The position numbers and the translations under genes were made by a program. 64,000 nucleotides of DNA, from the NCBI RefSeq assembly GCF_023159225.1, contig NC_063170.1, positions 25,818,301 to 25,882,300 of the forward strand, read 5' to 3'. The notes beneath the pieces were generated by a model. It made no database searches, was not told the DNA's origin, and worked only from the letters and a program-made list of their open reading frames with translations. Source of the DNA: Perognathus longimembris pacificus (Eukaryota > Chordata > Mammalia > Rodentia > Heteromyidae). Shown here piece after piece: positions 61,401 to 64,000 of the stretch (position 1 is the first letter of the stretch; each line of letters opens with the position of its first letter).

Positions 61401-62225
61401 TCCTTGTTTCCAAATCCAAATTCGCTGTTGGATATCAGAAAAACTCCCGAGGCTCATACCTCTGTCCATAAAAGAGAATGAAAATGCCACATTGTTAGTC
61501 AGATTAGGCAAAGTTATACTGATGTGGCAAACAAGACCAAAATATCTGTGGTTGTTCACAACAAATTTTACTTCTTACACTCATTGCCTGGAGAAGGAAG
61601 GTCAGCAAAGGGCTGTACTCACGACCCAAAGTGACAGAGGTCCCAGCTGGTCCCCTATAAACAGCACCTCAAAACAGCTTTCAGTTCACTGAAGCAGGCA
61701 AGAAGAAGGCCAGAGTAATGTACTGCAATTAAATGCTTCTGTCATGGTGACACACATTACTTCTGCCTACATTAGATTGGCTAGAATGAACCATAGGACA
61801 CTGCACAAGATCACGATTATAGATCTGAATGAATGTTAATCCTATGCCCTACATTAATATCCTTGTCGAAATTAAATGATAAGAAGATTAGCTTCTGCCA
61901 TGACTCAGATCTCAGACAGAGACAAAGTCAGGTCCTAGGTCCGGGAGGTTGTATACCACCTAGAAGAAATATTGAGGAAATGAGATGCAACATAAAAGAC
62001 CCAGAAAATAGCACCTATGAGGCAAGCACTCTACCACCAAACATAGCACTTAATAAATCCTTGGCCATGATAGCAGAGTAGATAAATGAAAATTGGCCCC
62101 TAGAAGATCACTGAAACCAAGTTGATGAGTTCATGGAGGTTCATTAAAATATCACCCCACTCTTCTATAGCTTCGATTTTTTAAATAAACATTGTTCATT
62201 TGCTTGTTTAAAAAAAAATGAACTG
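61401..62225. other. Unique or old repeat DNA
   Basis: No gene supported. Phrases near 61520-61600 (aaaatatctgtggttgttca) resemble old LTR sequence, but I cannot assign a family. Confidence 0.35.
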
Positions 62226-62433
62226 GAAGCCAGGTGGCAGTGACTAGCTACTCAAGAGGCTGAGATCTAAATAGCATGATTTGAAGCCAGCATGGGCAGG
62301 GAAGTCTAACACTCTTATCTCCAGTTAACCAACAAAAAGCCAGAAGTAGAGCTGTGGCTCAAATAGTAGAGAACCAGCCTTAAGGAAAAAAGCTAAGAAA
62401 CAGTGCCCAGGTCCTGAGTTCAAGCCCCAGGAC

Positions 62434-62440
<7 letters not shown>
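62226..62440 (+). mobile_element. SINE-A
   Basis: gctactcaagaggctgagat and gctgtggctcaaatagtaga; ends ccccaggaccagcacacaca, where the tail merges with a pure AC repeat. Confidence 0.9.

Positions 62441-62483
<43 letters not shown>
62438..62483. repeat. (AC)n microsatellite at SINE-A tail
   Basis: About 45 bases of AC continuing directly from the SINE-A 3' end, in place of the A tail. Confidence 0.95.
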
Positions 62484-62484
<1 letters not shown>

Positions 62485-62639
62485 AGAAGCAGCAGCAGCA
62501 GCATGTAGCCCTGCTGTTATCTGCCAGTCATATCCTCATGCCCCCCTCAGCAGTGACTATGTGAATGGCAGCCTTGTACTCCTCTGCAACAAAGCAATGG
62601 GTGTTCCATTCAGAGCAATTAGTCAATAAAGACAATTGA

Positions 62640-63480
62640 AGCAATCCAAAATGCACTAGCAATACACAGGACAAAAAAAACTAAAACAGCTTTATTATTT
62701 ATTTTTACAAAACAGCTTTATTATTTATAAATAATACTCATAACTAAAAGGATAAGAAACTCAGGGATAAATGTTACCAAAGAAGAGACATAGACACTGA
62801 AAACTAGAAAACATTGCAAAAAGAACAAAGATAGCCAAAGTAAATGGAAAGTTGACCTATGTCCATTAGTTAGTACACTTATATTGTGAAGATAACCATA
62901 TTATCTCAAGCAATTTACATACTCAGTGCAATCCTTATCACAATTCCCAGTGGTGGTGGAACAGAGAAATTTAATCTAAAATTCATGCAGAATTTTAAGA
63001 GGCCTCACTTGAATACTTAAAACAATCTTGAAAAAGAAGGACTAAGAAGATTCATTCTTCCTGATTTCAGAGTCAGATTACAGTAATCAAAGTGGTAGCG
63101 TACTAGCATAAGGACAAGTGTGTTGCTCAAACGGCTAGAATAAGAAGCCCAGAAATAAAGCCTCACATATATGGCCCATTGACTTGTGAAGAGTGCCAAG
63201 ACCAATCAGGAGAGAGAAACAATCTCTTCAACAAATGCTGCTTGAGAAACTGCAAACGTTCCTGCAAAAGAATGAGATTGGACCCTTTCCTTTTACCATA
63301 TACCAAACAGATCAAAGGTATAAATTTAGGAACTGAAACTATAAAACTGTTAGAAATAAATACAGGAGAAAATATTTGTGACCCCAAGTTTTACAGTGGT
63401 TTCTTAAATATGCTATTGAAAGAACACAGGCCACAGTGGGAAAATCAAGGAAAACAGACTTAGCAAAACTGAAACAGTGT
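62640..63480 (+). mobile_element. LINE-1 ORF2 relic
   Basis: Follows L1 ORF2 order: actcagtgcaatccttatca, attcttcctgatttcagagt, gcccagaaataaagcctcac, tcttcaacaaatgctgcttg and actataaaactgttagaaat. Frames are broken; the plus frame 63179-63463 is an ORF2 remnant. Confidence 0.85.
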
Positions 63481-63484
63481 GCCT

Positions 63485-63797
63485 CAAGACAGTGACAAGA
63501 TGGGAAAGTGACTCAAGTCTATAATCTGTAGTTATTTGAGAGGCAGAGATCAGGAGATAGAGGTTTGAGGCTAGTCCATACATAAAAGTTTGAGAAACTC
63601 CAACTCACCCAATGGTTAGGCATAGTGGTCACACCTACCATCCTCCAGTGACACAGACAAGGACAAGACAGAGGATCACAGCCCATGCCAGCTCAGGGAT
63701 AAACTGAGACCCTACCTCAAAAATAACCAATGCATAAAGAGGTTAGTTGTGTGCCTCAAGTGGAAAGCATAAGGCCCTGAGTTAAAAAAAAAAAAAC
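63485..63797 (+). mobile_element. SINE-C, diverged
   Basis: Long composite: two B1-like segments (ataatctgtagttatttgag; tgagaccctacctcaaaaat), then a tRNA-like part (gtgcctcaagtggaaagcat) and a short A tail. Confidence 0.5.
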
Positions 63798-63903
63798 TGT
63801 CAAAAGGGTGAAAATACAACACACAATATGGGATAAAATACTTGTGATGCCTCACTTAGGTAACTGTAACCCCTCTGTACAACACTTGTATAATAAAATT
63901 TAA
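63798..63903 (+). mobile_element. LINE-1 3' tail
   Basis: aggtaactgtaacccctctg and cttgtataataaaatttaat: the same L1 tail as at 17880-17945, very short and ending in a TTAT microsatellite. Confidence 0.7.
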
Positions 63904-63916
63904 TATTTATTTATTT

Positions 63917-63963
<47 letters not shown>
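63904..63963. repeat. (TTAT)n microsatellite
   Basis: About fifteen TTTA/TTAT units growing from an L1 poly-A end. Confidence 0.95.
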
Positions 63964-63967
63964 TGAC

Positions 63968-64000
63968 TTGCTGGGCACTGGTAACTCATGCCTGTAATCC
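63968..64000 (+). mobile_element. SINE-A, cut by window edge
   Basis: Begins tgctgggcactggtaactca and reaches cctgtaatcc at the window end: the first third of a SINE-A. Confidence 0.85.

Noticed and set aside
60957..61559. 200-codon minus-strand frame
   Set aside because: It runs through the TCTG/TC microsatellite and reads Arg-Glu and Asp-Arg-Gln-Thr repeats.

Overview
This is mammalian genomic DNA, almost certainly from a rodent. It is built of short AT- and GC-mixed unique stretches cut up by dense interspersed repeats and many long microsatellites. I find no protein-coding gene that I can support: the open frames are short, many run through simple repeats or antisense to LINE-1, and none shows a recognisable conserved domain or a convincing exon/splice pattern. 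I see no rRNA, functional tRNA, CRISPR array or prokaryotic feature.

Three SINE families dominate; the names are mine. SINE-A is a dimer with a 7SL/B1/Alu-like left half (gcctgtaatcctagctact) and a tRNA/ID-like right half (gctgtggctcaagtggtag). SINE-B is a dimer of two ID-like (tRNA-Ala type) halves with an A box (tggcctagtggcaag) and a B box (ggttcgattcc). SINE-C is a longer, older composite with a tRNA-like head. ID-type dimers of this kind, with single murine-like B1 monomers rare, point to a non-murid rodent. My inference is a castorimorph (pocket mouse, kangaroo rat, gopher or beaver group), but this cannot be proved without a database.

Layout. 1-9 kb: unique DNA, LINE-1 fragments and a run of reverse SINE-A copies. 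9-18 kb: an MLT1-type MaLR LTR, a long TC tract, L1 3' ends and nested SINEs. 18-23 kb: the most gene-like part, mostly unique, with a striking hairpin/MEF2-like cluster near 19.1 kb and the only CpG island (about 20.54-21.06 kb), a possible promoter. 23-42 kb: alternating unique DNA and SINEs, with a conserved-looking stretch at 27.0-27.7 kb and a strong G-quadruplex motif at 31.56 kb. 42-45 kb: L1 in reverse orientation. 45.4-46.0 kb: a solo ERVK-type LTR sitting inside a SINE-A with a perfect 6-bp target duplication. 46-58 kb: SINE-A copies mostly on the plus strand, long unique DNA (49-53.5 kb) and MaLR LTRs. 58-60 kb: a 4 x 20-bp tandem array followed by AT-rich conserved-looking DNA. 60-64 kb: MIR, MaLR, L1 ORF2 relics and SINEs.

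There is no operon-like or pathway logic here. The biological story is regulatory DNA candidates plus a readable history of transposition: SINE-C and MaLR are older, SINE-A later, then SINE-B, L1 3' ends and the ERVK LTR inserted into SINE-A. All family names come from recognition by eye; boundaries are approximate unless a target duplication fixes them.
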